From NCBI RefSeq assembly GCF_007655135.1, contig NC_045128.1:25824811-25888810 (forward strand): DNA of 64,000 nt, written 5' to 3'. A program made the translations under genes and the position numbers. Origin of the DNA: Punica granatum (Eukaryota; Streptophyta; Magnoliopsida; Myrtales; Lythraceae). This document shows, one piece after another, positions 35,889-47,661 of the stretch. The notes under the pieces are model-generated. The model saw only the letters and a program-made list of their open reading frames with translations. It had not been told where the DNA came from and did not search any database. Each line of letters begins with the position of its first letter. Position 1 is the first letter of the stretch.

Positions 35889-37925
35889 GTTTAGAGGATG
35901 GATGTTTGAGAAGTGATTTCAAAGGACGTGAATGAATAGAACTGAGAAGATGTAAATGGGTAAATATGATATGAGATTGAAAGCATATTATAGAGAGGAA
36001 GTGATAGAAACAATTAGTTTTCAACGGCTAGTTTTTTCAAATTTAGATACAACTCTTTCATGTTAACCATCAGCGCCTTCTCTCGCTCTCTTTCAAATTT
36101 CATCTATGCAATTTGAAGGCACAGTTTCACTGAAAAAGTTTGAAAGTAGTTTCGTTGTCCTTGTGTCGCAAATAGTGATATTATTTCATGTTTTTCCTCT
36201 AAACACAGGTATGAATTCTCTCTCATATGGTATGTAATCCCAAAGTTCTGGTTTTAAATCCCCTCTATGCATTTGCGTCAACACATTTGCTAGAAATGTG
36301 CTCTCGCTTGGCCTTAGGGGACACCGATTTTTGTCAACTATAATAGGTTTGCACTATGCTGACGGGATCAATGTTTGCACCGATTGTTCAGTTCGCCTGA
36401 TATATTCGCAGTTGAACATGAGAGTCTGAACATTGTGTAGCGGGGACGATAATATTACCATTACTGTTGCCTACCATTATTACTCAGTGAAAAAAAGAAG
36501 GGATGAATTCTCTCTACTTTTATATTTTATTTGTAATTTGTTCTAGAATGAGGCGAGTTCTCCTCATTACATTATCGTTCTACATCCTTTAATTTTTCTT
36601 CTCATTTTTCTCTATTCCTTTATGGCTATAATACCTGCTTCTCGAAATAGAGATCTACACTAATGTTTCTTATAGCTAACCTTTTGTTGTTCGTTCAAAT
36701 AAATTGTCAACAGGTTTTTCTCCGGTATCCTTTCATATCAAGACATGCTTTGCCTTATTCTGTGACACATAAGTGAAGACACCCAATATACTATGATATT
36801 CGAATGGCTTCATGTATCTTAAAATTCAGACAAATGAAATATGCTTGTCATGGAATAAATTTATCATGTATCATTGTTTATGTTCAATATGGATTTGACA
36901 ATGCCACCATGTAGTATTGTGTTGTTTTGAAAATCGGTCCTCTCGAAATGCGGATGATGAACTTTGCCTATCTTAAGTTACCAAATAAGATTCCATTCTT
37001 TTGCCTTTAATTTAATACTAATAATCTGTAATCATTAAAGTGTAAAGAAAAAAAGAATTAGGGCAATTATTCAATCCCTTTTTTCAATTGTCACATATAA
37101 TATTGATTATGTGCTCAGTAGTGTTATATATATAATTATGTAGAGATTAGCTGTGTATAGGATTTTTCGATTGTGTTTTAATATTATGAAACAAAATTAT
37201 AAGGGATATTCCGGTTCATGCACAGTTAGTCCCCTCACAATAATTTTCAACATTACTTCCTGAGCGTTTTGTTTTTTATCGTCTAGTTGATGTTTATAAT
37301 TTTTTATAATGATTTTGGGGGTAGTATTGAACATTAGAAAATATTTTTTTTGGAGCATGGTGGAAAATAACTAAATTGAGACATTAATTCCCTATGATAA
37401 TTTTCTTTTCCTTATATAAATACAGAACATACGCCCGCGTTCTGTGCATATTATTTTTAGATTAATACGACATCCCGAATTATGAATTGATATTATGTAA
37501 GATATTAAAAAAATTAATAAAACTATAAAAGATAATTTCACAAGTGTAAAAAGTAGATATTAAAATTAATTAATTAGTTAATTTAATTGCAATAGTTATT
37601 GGAGAGAGGAGAGAGGAGAGAGGAGCGAGAGAGTTACAGGTAGGAACTAGGAAAAGATGCAACTCCGAGGGGTACCATGTCACCGATGCCAACTGGTATC
37701 ACAACCCAATCTGAACATGACAGCTGGATAATCATGCCTAATCAGCTCTACAAAAAGCTAAGGGTGTTCTAAAAATTTTAGAAAGTAATTAATTAGTCTC
37801 CGCTAATTTTTTATTTGCCCTCACGCAGACGCCACCCTTTGACTGCTTCTCTTTCTCATTTCTTCTCCTCCACCACCTTTTTCCTCCGATTGATCTAAGT
37901 CTCTCTCTTACTCAATAAAAATATA
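35889..37925. other. Intergenic DNA, nothing supported
   Basis: AT-rich sequence with no recognisable domain or RNA gene. A short GAGAGGA repeat lies near 37600-37630. The proximal part may belong to the Harbinger element's 5' side. Confidence 0.5.
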
Positions 37926-37929
37926 ACAT

Positions 37930-38365
37930 CATGTTTCGTTTCAGAGTTAAAATCACAAAAATTTTAACTTTAACTTTAACTCAACACACTATACAATAAA
38001 AATATACTAGAACGTTTGGTTTCAGAGTTAAAGTAACTTTAATTTTGATCGTGAAGAATGACAAATGAGATGAGATTATAAATTTGACTTGAGAAACGTG
38101 CGTTTTTGTTATATAGTGTGTTGAGTTAAAGTTAAAGTTAAAATTTTTTATTTGAGAAATGTGTATTTTTGTTGTGTAATGTGTTGAGTTAAAGTTAAAG
38201 TTAAATTTTTTGTGATTTTAACTGGGAAAACAAATAGGCTTACATTTCACAAGTCAAAAATTTGAACTTTAACTTTAACTCAACACACTACACAACAAAA
38301 ACACACGTTTTCCAAGTTAAATTTATAATCTCATCTCATTTGTCCTTTTCCACAATTAAAATCAA
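37930..38365. mobile_element. MITE inserted within another copy of the same family
   Basis: The outer copy starts near 37936 (GTTTCGTTTCAGAGTTAAAA), runs through ACTTTAACTTTAACTCAACAC to about 38005, and resumes near 38243 (CATTTCACAAGTCAAAAATTTGAAC) to about 38365. Between them, about 38012-38240, is a complete copy in the opposite orientation. That copy begins CGTTTGGTTTCAGAGTTAAAG, continues through GTTGAGTTAAAGTTAAAGTTAAA, and ends TTTTAACTGGGAAAACAAATAGG. The block order matches the intact element at 30590-30818. No coding capacity. Confidence 0.7.
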
Positions 38366-39779
38366 ATTTACTTATAACTATGTATGTATATATGTATGAA
38401 TCTCTTGGTTGGTCATCAGTATGAGATGTATCAGGCTTTGGATGCGAAGAAGCATTCGGTTGGTTGTCTCTCGAGGACGGGCGAGAGCATCACAGTGGTA
38501 ATCGAGAAGCAAAACATGCATGGAAAAAGAGGATCGATAGGACAACGATAACGGGGAATCGGAGCGAAAACATCGAACACATGGACAAAAGAAACAACAC
38601 CAAGTTTTCATTTATCTATGCATGTACTTATGGCTGATGAATAGGGAGAGAACTAAGAAGTGGTGTCTGGATCATTCCCTTCTCGGTTTTTTCCAATAAC
38701 AGACTAGCATACAATTTCTCTGAGTAGTTGAAGATATCCCGCTCTCTTCAGTGTAGATTCAAGGTAATGCCAGAAAGGTCAGTGGGGCGGTTAGGTTTGA
38801 GAGGATTGATGGCATCGGTGCATGGTACCACCATTGCATGGAAGACATAACCCCCCCAAAAAAAAAAAAAAGGGAACTGGACAAGAGATTTTATAATAAA
38901 AAAGCACCAGTTCTCACAGAAAAAGAGATAATAATATAGAACAATTAGCATGTGGCTGATTTATTATTCAAACACTTTGTAAAAGCTCAACATAAAAAAA
39001 TCGTATATATAACGATGCCAAGGTTATCTTTAGTCGACTGAAGTTGGCCTTCGATTGAACTTGTCCGACAGATTGTGCCTTGGCGTTTTCAGAGGAATTG
39101 GTAGATCATCTCAAAGAATCAATGAATAAATATAACTGGAAGCACCTTGAGGCCTTTGGCTAGAACTAAGGCGATGCCTGAATATGAATAGTCTCAATCT
39201 ATTGGCCCAGAAACCTTGCGAATCGAAAAAGAACTATTTTTGATGCTTGAACATGGATAGTCTTAATCTATTGGCCCAGAAATCTAGTGGCCCAGAAATC
39301 TAGTGGTTCCACTGAAAAAGAAAAGATGGCTAGCCAAATACAGCACCAGTATTACCACATTCGTCATTGTAGTAAGCCGTTATCTCAAACTTCTTCAAAC
39401 AGTCTGATGCTCTACAGCAAAATGCAAAATAAAGTGTATGGAGAGATCAGACATTAATAAGAGATGGAATAGAAGAGAGACCGAGCACACAAATCAAAAG
39501 TAGATGTATATGATTTATGGGAATTACAAGACAAAAAGAACAGTGGACAATACCTACTTACACATATCAGACAACAAATATCGAGGGACCAAACAAACAA
39601 CGAATATCGGGATAAATAGCGGCTAAATCTTCTTACACATATATGCAACCCAATTTTTTCTTCTTATGTAAGTTCTTGGCCAGTTCAGGCACTAAGAAGC
39701 AAGGCTCAGTTTCAACATGATTCTTATTGATGATGATACATGGACTCGGTGACTTACAAAGCCCGGGGCTCAAGGGAGC
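38366..39779. other. Region downstream of the CTL gene
   Basis: This lies 3' of the chitinase-like gene, whose 3' UTR probably occupies part of 39400-39779. Two near-identical stretches around 39175-39300 (AATATGAATAGTCT...AATCTATTGGCCCAGAAA and ACATGGATAGTCTTAATCTATTGGCCCAGAAA) form a short local duplication. No other gene was identified. Confidence 0.45.
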
Positions 39780-41867
39780 TCAAGAGGCAGCAGCAGTTGT
39801 GGAAGGTGGAGCAGGGGGGTTGAACAAACCTTGTTCTGCACAGCTCAGTACTTCATTGGGGCCCGCTTGCTCCCGACCCACACCCAGCAGGTCAATATAG
39901 TAGAGATAGTGAGAGATGACTACGTTCATAGGATCAATGTCACCTTTCCCGCAGGTCAGTTCCCCGTAGAGGAGGTTCATGGTGGCACCAAACCCGGGGA
40001 CCCGCTTGGCGAGGGTGTCGTTCTTGGTGAGCTTCCAGTTCCCAACAAAGACATCATGGGGCGAGGGCTGGCCCTCCTTCACTGGGGTCATCCACCTCCA
40101 AATAGCAGCCTGGAAGGCTAAGGTTGCGTTCTGCTCGATGTATTCTGGATGATTCAGGAGGTCCACCTTCAATGCCTCTCCAGCCGCACCATAGTTGTAG
40201 TTCCTGTAATCATAAAACCAGACCCATCACTTTGTATCTACGAGCAGCTACAAAAAACCGAGTCCACAAGCAAGTTTATGGAATAACAGCAGAATATATT
40301 ACGAGAAACTAGTGTGTTCTTATAAATATTTTCTTCTATCTCCTTTGGATAAACAAACTTTCAGTTGGCTTTGGTTTTAAGTGTCTTTCATATTGAGGCG
40401 CTCATACAATTCCTACACAAGCATTTCTTACTCTCTTTCTTCGCAACAATTAGTTTCTTTCATCCTGATTCCCTTTCAAAATTCTAAAGCACAATGTTGC
40501 CAATAGATGGAGAATGCAAAAACAAATCAAAATAAAAAGGTACATACCAGTAGATAGGCAAGGCTCCACGGCCATAATATTCAGCTCCAGGAGTGCATGG
40601 ATATTCAAATTTGTAGAAGTCGTCACAGTATGACTGGCTCGGGCTCATCTCCTTATTGTAGCAAAGGCCCCACGCCAGTGGTCCACCGGTCGCAACTCCA
40701 TACCCACCTAAAACCATTGCCAAACAAAAACATGTCATTACAACAACAAACTCCGATAACTTGATCATTACAAACAATCACATAGCTCATAGCGAAAGTT
40801 TTCTCCCCGTTTTTCTTGTTCTTTTGGGAGCATTTGTCGGCTAAGAGAATCCAATCCAGATGAAGCTCATCAGTCCAATTAGCTCTAAGGTGCCTACATA
40901 ACTCAATTTCACAAAAAAAAGAAGAAGGTATCTAGTCACAAAACACATCATGATTTGGCTGAATCAGCTCTAACTAATGGACCGTAATCACATATGCTAG
41001 TAAGAAAGCAAGGCATCGACCATTGCATCTGCCAAATGATTTGTTGCAGAATTTCAAAACGTGGGGCTATGATTGATAAGTCCAGCTCAAAACAAAGACA
41101 AATCAATTACAAACCATCAACTGATCCAGCAAAATTAAGGGCCAAATGTGACAAATCACATAAGATAAAAGCATCAGTCAAACAATCAAAATTCCAGAGA
41201 TCTCCGAAATTGTGGAGACGGAATCGCGAATTTTGAAATTATAAGGTCACTGCAGAGGTTTCAGCTCCAGTTTCCATGGATTGAAGCTGTAATGTGGTAA
41301 ATCGCGCGTAATGCACCCCATGTCCATCATCAATTTCGAGCCCGGTAGCAAAATTCCAGCCACAAAGATGCAAACTTTCCCAACAACAGAACCACAAACT
41401 GCAGGGGCAACAAATTGGGATAGAGAACGGCGAATCTACAAGGGAAATGAGTGAGGGAGGAAGAGGGGGTTACAGGAGGTCTTGGCGCCGACGTGGCCGA
41501 AGAAGGCGGCGATTTCCTTCATCTGCATGGTCTTGTTGCCGGTGGTGCCGAAACCGAGGGGCTCGTAGATGTTGGCGGCGAGGATGAAGGACTGGTAGTC
41601 CCAGAACCCGACGGCGTGGGCGACGGGGGAGTTCCGCTTGGAGAAGAGGTTCTCGAACTGGTAGACCTGGAAGACGTCGGAGATCGTCTCGTTACAGCAG
41701 TACACCGACCACTGGTTACACTCCCACTCCGTCTTCTTGCACAGCTTCTTGCCCTTCACCTTCTTCACCAGCGTCTTCCCGTCATCTAAGGAGTCCGCCG
41801 CGAGTAGCAGGAGGCTGAGGTATAGGATGGCAATCACTGCAAAGGCGGAGACCCACTTCGCCTCCAT
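39780..41867 (-). CDS. CTL1: Chitinase-like protein, CTL1/POM1 type (GH19 family, cellulose-related)
   Basis: Three exons on the minus strand: 41867-41474, 40707-40548 and 40203-39780 (TGA 39780-39782), giving about 325 residues. The N-terminus is a signal peptide (VSAFAVIAILYLSLLLLAAD), so the product is secreted to the apoplast. Family blocks are YQFENLFSKRNSPVAHAVGF, FWDYQSFILAANIYEPLGFG, GYGVATGGPLAWGLCYNKE, PGAEYYGRGALPIYW and EYIEQNATLAFQAAIWRWM. In active GH19 chitinases the catalytic acid lies in HETTGG; here it reads HVGAKTSC, so that glutamate is replaced, as in plant CTL1/CTL2. N-glycosylation sites include NETI, NKTM, NATL and NDTL. Known homologues act in cellulose assembly and root growth and have lost chitinase activity; CTL1 rather than CTL2 is inferred. 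A foldback element abuts the promoter. Confidence 0.92.
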
Positions 41868-41963
41868 TGCCGTTCTTCTCCTTCAGCAAGCTTCTCCTTC
41901 TTTCTCCCAGCTGAATGAAAGCTTTACCAGACGGAGACTTGCAGAGAGAGGCATTTCGCATTA

Positions 41964-42301
41964 TTTATTTATGAAAAAATTTGGCAATGATTTATCCATT
42001 TTATTAAATTTATTATATATATATATTTTTATCAAATTTATCATATTATTTTGCATAAAATCTATCCCGACGTTATTTTTTTCGTCGACATCTAACTGTC
42101 ATGCTGACATGACACTCACGTGGCAAGTGTGACCCACTATCTCTCCACTCGTCAAGTCAGCACGGCTATTAGATGTCGACGGAAAAGATAATGTAGGGAT
42201 AGATTTGATACAAAAAGTAAACCATGTGATATATTTGACAAAAAAAAAATAAATTTGACAAAATGGATAAATCATTTGAGGTAAAAAGCCCTTTATTTAT
42301 G
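41964..42301. mobile_element. Foldback MITE (Mutator-like) against the CTL promoter
   Basis: The body is 41974-42291 (318 bp), bounded on both sides by TTTATTTATG (41964-41973 and 42292-42301), a 10-bp direct duplication. The arms are imperfect inverted repeats of about 120 bp. From the left: ATGATTTATCCATTTTATTAAATTT, then ATAAAATCTATCCCGACGTTAT and GTCGACATCTAA. The same blocks, as reverse complement, appear from the right end (AAATCATTTATCC-type, TAGGGATAGATTT, TTAGATGTCGAC). The outermost 15 bp have decayed. The duplication length of 9-10 bp points to Mutator-like. It begins about 100 bp upstream of the CTL start codon. Confidence 0.8.
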
Positions 42302-43310
42302 GGGAAATTTCAATTCTGTCCTCTGGGTTTACAATTTTCTATATTTTCCTACAAATGTTTTGTATTATTTGTATTATCCACCTTGCCACCGACACCTTTC
42401 AAAGCGACAAGGTTTTCCATGAATCGGAGTTACCACGTCACATTCATCCGGTGGAGAAAGTATTTTATGACATGATAGTATCATGTGTTAATATTTCAAG
42501 TAAATAAGAATTTATTATTTTAATTTTTAATATATAAATTAAAATAAATAAAAATTATTTTTGATAAAAATAATTATCTTTTATATGTCTCGTGATATAA
42601 TTTTAGCAGGATATCAACATTTTACGCAAGACGAGTAGTGGCACAAGCCGATGGAATCTCGACACCTATGTATGCGTGTCCCGTCAGCATTTATTGCCAG
42701 CACACTGACGGAACTTCTAGCATAAACTAACGCCATTTATAGTCTATAGTTTAATCTTTTATCAAAATTCTGTCTACAAAAACCTAAATGTAGTCATACT
42801 CTAATCTAGAATCAACATTGAATATTCAATAAGTATTAGTAACAACTAATTAAAATGCATGTAAAATAAAAATTAGCTGATCAGCGTGAGTCATATTTAC
42901 CACTTACATGCATTTTTATTGAATGTTATATAGTTAATTGAATGTTATATAGTTAATTGATTGAGTAATGTTCACTGAATATTTACTCTTTATTGGCTTT
43001 TGCATTAAGAAAAGAAAAAGGAAAAAAAGAAAAAAGAAACAAAAGAGCTGACAATTGATCACTCTCTTCTCTGCATACATCGTTCATTTTGCAAGGTTTA
43101 TCTTTTACTTCTCCAACTCAAAGAGCTTATAGATGTTGTCGTGACCATTGTTCCCAGTTTTACTTCTCCAAGTCCAAGGTTAAATTTTTACTTGCTCCAG
43201 GGCGCATTGAGGTAGACAAATTATGAAGTTATACAATGAAAAGTACAGGTAAATTACGATATAATTTTCAATTCTTTAGTTTCTGGATGAACTAAGTACT
43301 CTCAATAGTT
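42302..43310. other. AT-rich intergenic DNA
   Basis: No gene was identified. A short tandem repeat, ATTGAATGTTATATAGTTA, occurs twice near 42918-42957. Purine-rich AAAAGAAAAAGG stretches lie near 43008-43040. Confidence 0.5.
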
Positions 43311-44726
43311 TTATAGATCCCACATTGATAGAGTGAAACGGGATAATTGCTGCCATATTGTCCTTCGTGCGATTGCCCCTAGCCAATGTTGGTTTCATCA
43401 AGAAAGATATGCAGAGGGAAAATATTTGTGAAGCAAGAGATGGACAAAGAGACTATAACCATTTTTTGAAATAAACAAGGACGTGATCCGATGTTTTCCT
43501 ATTCAGTACAAGTGGTCCAATATAGCAGGATGGCGAATATCTTTGGAGGGACAGTAGATCAAAGTTAGATTATAATGCGTTTGGAGATGTTGTCATATTT
43601 GATACTAGAGAAAATTATCAATTCTGTCCTCGACAGATTATATTGCCATCATATTTGCCCTCTAACAATTTTGGGTTTTATGCCAAGTCAAATTTTTATG
43701 AGAAATTGTCTTAGTGGATGCATGAGTGAGGATGAATTTGAGACGAGTTGGCGAGACATGATTAAAACACATAATCTTGATGCGCATGCATGGTTGAATC
43801 GGTTGCATGAACTTCGAAGGAAGTGGTGTCTTGCTTTTAGTAAGGATTTCTTTTTCTGGGGAATGAAGCCTACTCAAAGAAGCGTGAGCATGAATAATGT
43901 TTTTCATGAGATTATGCAAACTTCAGTGCCTCTGATACAGATTATTCATTTCTATAATTAAAAGGCCGATGAATGAGCCAAGATGAGTTAAATGAAGATT
44001 TTCGTTGTAAAAATGGCGGACCAGCACGGGTGGTAAATTATGGAGGAATTTTAGGTCATGCAGCAAGTGTGTATAGTCTCATATTATACAAAATGTTCGA
44101 GGAAGAATTTCTTGAAGGCACGAGAATCAATTGTACCGAAGTTAGCAAAGAGGTAACAATACTGACTTACAAGACGAGCAAGCACAATCATAAAAGGGAG
44201 CATGTTGTCCAATTTGATCAATCTACTTTCTCTATATCATGTAGTTGCAAGTTATTTGAGAGCTTAGGTTTGCTATGTAGGCATGCTCTGCCAGTGCTTA
44301 TTGCGAATAATGTGAATGTGATCCCTTCCAAACATATTGTGGAAAGATGGACCAAAGGTGCAAAGAATCGAATGATCTCCACTCGTTTAGGCTCTTCAAT
44401 TGAGAATGAGAAATCCATTCGCACATTACGTCTTAGTGAATTGAACCATTTAGGGCAAATGGTTTTTGACAAAGGTTTAGTCAATACTAAGTACACTAAA
44501 ATTGTTGTAAAGAAGTTGAAAGAATCAATGGAGCTTATATAGAGAAAGCAAGAGGCCCGAGATCAAGCTCAAGATTCTGGTGGTAATATGTCACAAGATA
44601 GAGAAAGTGATAAGCTTGATCAAGTGCCAATCTTGATTCCTCCACGTGTTCGGAGAAATGGTGTTACCAATGACCGAATCAAAAGTAAACTAAAAAAAAA
44701 AAAAGAGCAGAAGAAAAACTAAAGTT
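43310..44726 (+). pseudogene. FAR1/FHY3-related (MULE-derived) gene relic
   Basis: The relic has several pieces in plus-strand order. VGFIKKDMQ and a RDYN.FLK-like stretch lie near 43400-43470. GRDPMF and the start of the MULE domain (SKLDYNAFGDVVIFDT) lie near 43485-43605, where the frame breaks. Then come SEDEFETSWRDMIKTHNL, AWLNRLHELRRKWCLAFSKD and MKPTQRSVSMNNVFHEIM (43725-43930), a stop, a frameshift, and DFRCKNG...GGILGHAASVYSLILYKMFE. The end has a SWIM zinc finger (SCSCKLFESLGLLCRHALPV; CxC...CxH) and a basic C-terminus. The N-terminal FAR1 DNA-binding domain is missing and the MULE core is deleted after the first Asp region. Intact relatives are transcription factors of light signalling domesticated from Mutator transposases. 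This copy looks dead. Confidence 0.82.
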
Positions 44727-46163
44727 ACAAATGCACCTAAATGATGCAGGTTTGTGATTTATAGTTTCAATTATTGTAATAATATGTTGCCTTTGATAAT
44801 TTTTATATCTTTAATAAGTTTATTTTATGTGAATTACACAGAAATTCTCGTTGAACTTATCACCGCGACCGGATTCTCATATACTTATTCTGATATGTAA
44901 TTAGGTTTTGGATTTGCAGTTGTTTAATGTGGATTATGTAGTGCTTGTTGTCATACTTAACATTGCCAAATTCGCAGAGTTCAAACTTACCATTGTTGAA
45001 TTCTCAAGTTCCATTTATTTATTGCTATATATACACACACACACACATATATTATACATACGTGGCTTTTCTTTTAAAATTTTTGGTACTTCTTTTAAAA
45101 GTTTTGGTACCTAACTTTTTTTTTTTAAATGCAGAATCGATTTCCAGTATTACCACCACAAGGCCATGAAGTTCTATTTGTTTATTTTATGATTGATAAT
45201 TAGCTTCCAAAAAGCATCAGATATAAGTGTTTTTACTTCATATTAAATAATCCATTCGCAAAGGTGCCCACATGCAATTCGCCTTCTCTTTCAGATGTGA
45301 CAACTATAGAGGACTTAGATTTTAGCTTTGTGAGTTTACTTCAATAAATTATTCATTTGTGAAGGTCAATCAGGTATTCAATGACAATTTGCCAAATTTT
45401 AGTTGATATTTAAGTACTTAATTATATTCTGATAGACTTAACTAACTTTTAAGCCCGTGCGTTATACGGATTTATTTATACATGATAATTATTCACAGTC
45501 TTTACAGATGAGATGACTTTTTATGAATGATAAGAGTTTTTAATAAATAATTTCAATTTTTGAATAATAATTTCTAATATGTTAGGCTTTAGATTGATTT
45601 AAAACTATTTACTTTCAATTTTGTTGCTGATTTTTATATTTAATTAATCATTTGTATATTATCTAAGATCATTATATATATTTGGTTCAAATATGGATAC
45701 CTAATTTTGTAATGTTTTAGTCTAATATTTTTTAATATTATATTGTGACATTCTCATTTAAAATACTTAATTTACATCTTTTGACAATTTTTATTACAAA
45801 AGTTATTATGAGTAATTCATATTTTAATTCTATATGTGGAATTGTATAGATAATATGATAACTTTGTTATATGATATTACTATATTTATTTATGTGAATC
45901 AACTATAATATTTATTTTATAATATTTAATTTTAGTATATTGATAGCATTTTGTTACTTAGTGTAGTTTTTACAGGCGTAGTTTGTTTTACTATTTTTTC
46001 TTTAATTGATGAAATTTAATTTTTTTATAATATTGGGAACATTTATTACTGGCATTTATTACAGGCGTAGTCTGTTTTACTATTTTAGTGAGTATTCTTT
46101 TTTTAATCAAAATAATATGAAAATATTCTTAATTTAAGTGTATCCTCAAGATACTTAGATCAC
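44727..46163. other. AT-rich intergenic DNA with a possible transposon end
   Basis: No gene was identified. An ACAC/TATA microsatellite lies at 45032-45053. At 45451-45475 the sequence GCCCGTGCGTTATACGGA resembles the hairpin-forming CCCGTGC...GCACGGG motif near the 3' end of many plant Helitrons, but no clean CTRRT end follows. Confidence 0.4.
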
Positions 46164-46391
46164 ATGAAATTATCAAAATGACATAAAAGAAGAATAAGCA
46201 AAAATTATAATGTGATATTTAACCCGTGACATAGCTAGGGTCTCCTGACACTAGTATACATTATAATTGAGATTGATATGAAATTATCAAAATGACATAA
46301 AAGTAGAATAAGCTAAAAATTATGGTGTGACATTTAAACTACGACATCGCGCGGGTGTTCTGACACTAGTATATATTATAATTGAGATTGA
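46164..46391. repeat. Two-unit tandem repeat, period about 114 bp, Helitron-like ends
   Basis: Unit 1 starts at 46164 (ATGAAATTATCAAAATGACA) and unit 2 at 46278 with the same 20 bases. Both continue TAAAAG.AGAATAAGC, then ...TTTAA.C..., and each ends in CTGACACTAGTATA.ATTATAATTGAGATTGATA. Before each CTAGT is a short GC-rich stretch (CCCGTGACATAGCTAGGG; ACGACATCGCGCGGGTG), compatible with a Helitron 3' hairpin. Confidence 0.6.
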
Positions 46392-46790
46392 TAGTAACTG
46401 ATGCTCAACTAAAAGGATAAACCCCAACAATTAACCTTAATATCATTTATTCTTCGACGGTATTTGATTATCTGGAAACAATAAACGTGCAAGCATATCG
46501 GGAATATATAATATGGACTACTAATAATATGGAAACATCATGGCTTGCCGGAGCTAGATTCGACTCCGGCTCCTAGCCATTCCCAGGGTTGCGAGCCCAT
46601 GACTGGGTTTAGGCTAGAGTTGCGAATCCAGACATGGGCCTCGCGAACCCTGGGTTCGTTGAACCAGGACTCGGGAGCCTCGGGTTGGCTTGTCGGACCA
46701 GGGATGGGTTTGTCAAGTCCAACCATGCCGTGTTCCTGCCAAACCGATTCTCACGATGTTGAGAGCTTACAATGAAGTACCATTTTTTGC
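46392..46790. other. GC-richer low-complexity patch upstream of the RsmH gene
   Basis: Between 46540 and 46730 the sequence repeats short motifs around GGGTT(A/G)GGCT, GCGAGCCC/GCGAACCC and GACTCGGGAGCC. It is internally repetitive on both strands, and the apparent open frames arise from this bias. It has no recognised domain and may be a fragment of a GC-rich repeat. Confidence 0.4.
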
Positions 46791-46797
46791 CCCTTAT

Positions 46798-46855
46798 TGG
46801 GCTCAAGTCTCGGTTCGGGCTCGAACCTAAGGCCCAATGAAAACAAACCGGGCCA
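46798..46855 (+). promoter_or_regulatory. Site II-type (TGGGCY/GGCCCA) motifs in the RsmH promoter
   Basis: TGGGCT at 46798, AGGCCCAATG at 46830 and CGGGCC at 46849 lie within 60 bp, ahead of a probable noncoding first exon (about 46900-47250). TGGGCY clusters are typical of plant nuclear genes for organelle and ribosome proteins. The motifs are seen; function is inferred. Confidence 0.45.
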
Positions 46856-46899
46856 GGCCGACCCATTAATAAATAAACCACATAGACAAAACCGTTGAA

Positions 46900-47260
46900 G
46901 ACCTTATCGCTTGCTATCAGTTAGCGGCATTTCTTTTCCTTTCTCCATCCAAAATCTGCAGGTCGCCGTTGCCTCTCGTCTCTCCTCTCGGAGTTCAATT
47001 CCTCTCCCGTCTCGTGTCTACTGCTAGCGGCAGGAAGAGACGATCAGTCACCTACTCACGTCACCAGGATAAGCGATTAGGGGGGGAGGCTCTGTGCTTC
47101 TTCTACTTCTTTCGTCCTCAATCTTTGGTTTGTATTGTGCCGCTTCTTCTGGAAGAGCAAGCGATTCCCGGATTCTGACCTTCTTCGCATTGAAACTTGA
47201 AATGTCCAAGCAAGCTTTAGGATTGGATTGGAATAGATTTTGTACTACTGGGTAGGCGGT
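46900..47260 (+). other. Probable noncoding first exon of the RsmH gene
   Basis: A GC-richer, pyrimidine-rich stretch starts downstream of the site II motifs and ends near possible donors (GTAGGC at about 47252, GTACTA at 47282). Together with the clear acceptor just before the ATG of exon 1, this fits a 5' UTR exon spliced over about 0.7 kb. It contains a short upstream ATG frame (46969). Inferred; only transcript data would settle it. Confidence 0.4.
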
Positions 47261-47661
47261 TGGCTAGCTTCTACTGGGTAGGTACTATTTATTTGTAGTG
47301 CTGCTGAATCTATCTTCTGTCCTAGCTTAGCTTAGCTAGTATTTTTGCTATAATCTTATTATTATCCCATGCTAATTGCTAGCTATTGATTGGGATACTG
47401 GGAGGGAGGGAGGGAAAACTGTGACAGGGATTGAAAATTGATTTGAGGGAAGCGTGCAGTTTTGGAGGATACAAAATCAGTGTTTGAGCTGCTTTGCTTT
47501 GACCCGAGTTGTGTGATGTGAAGCAGGAAATGGCTTGCACATTGCATTGCATAAACGATCATGGTTGGTTGGTAAAGCAGCATGATTTTAGGGCTATGTA
47601 ATGTCTGCTGTTGTAATTTGGTGGTGCATTAATTAATTCAAAACATAGAACTTGATATCTA

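Noticed and set aside
41451..41789. 112-residue plus-strand frame
   Set aside because: It is the antisense of CTL exon 1. The GC bias of the exon keeps the opposite frame open, and it has no recognisable domain.
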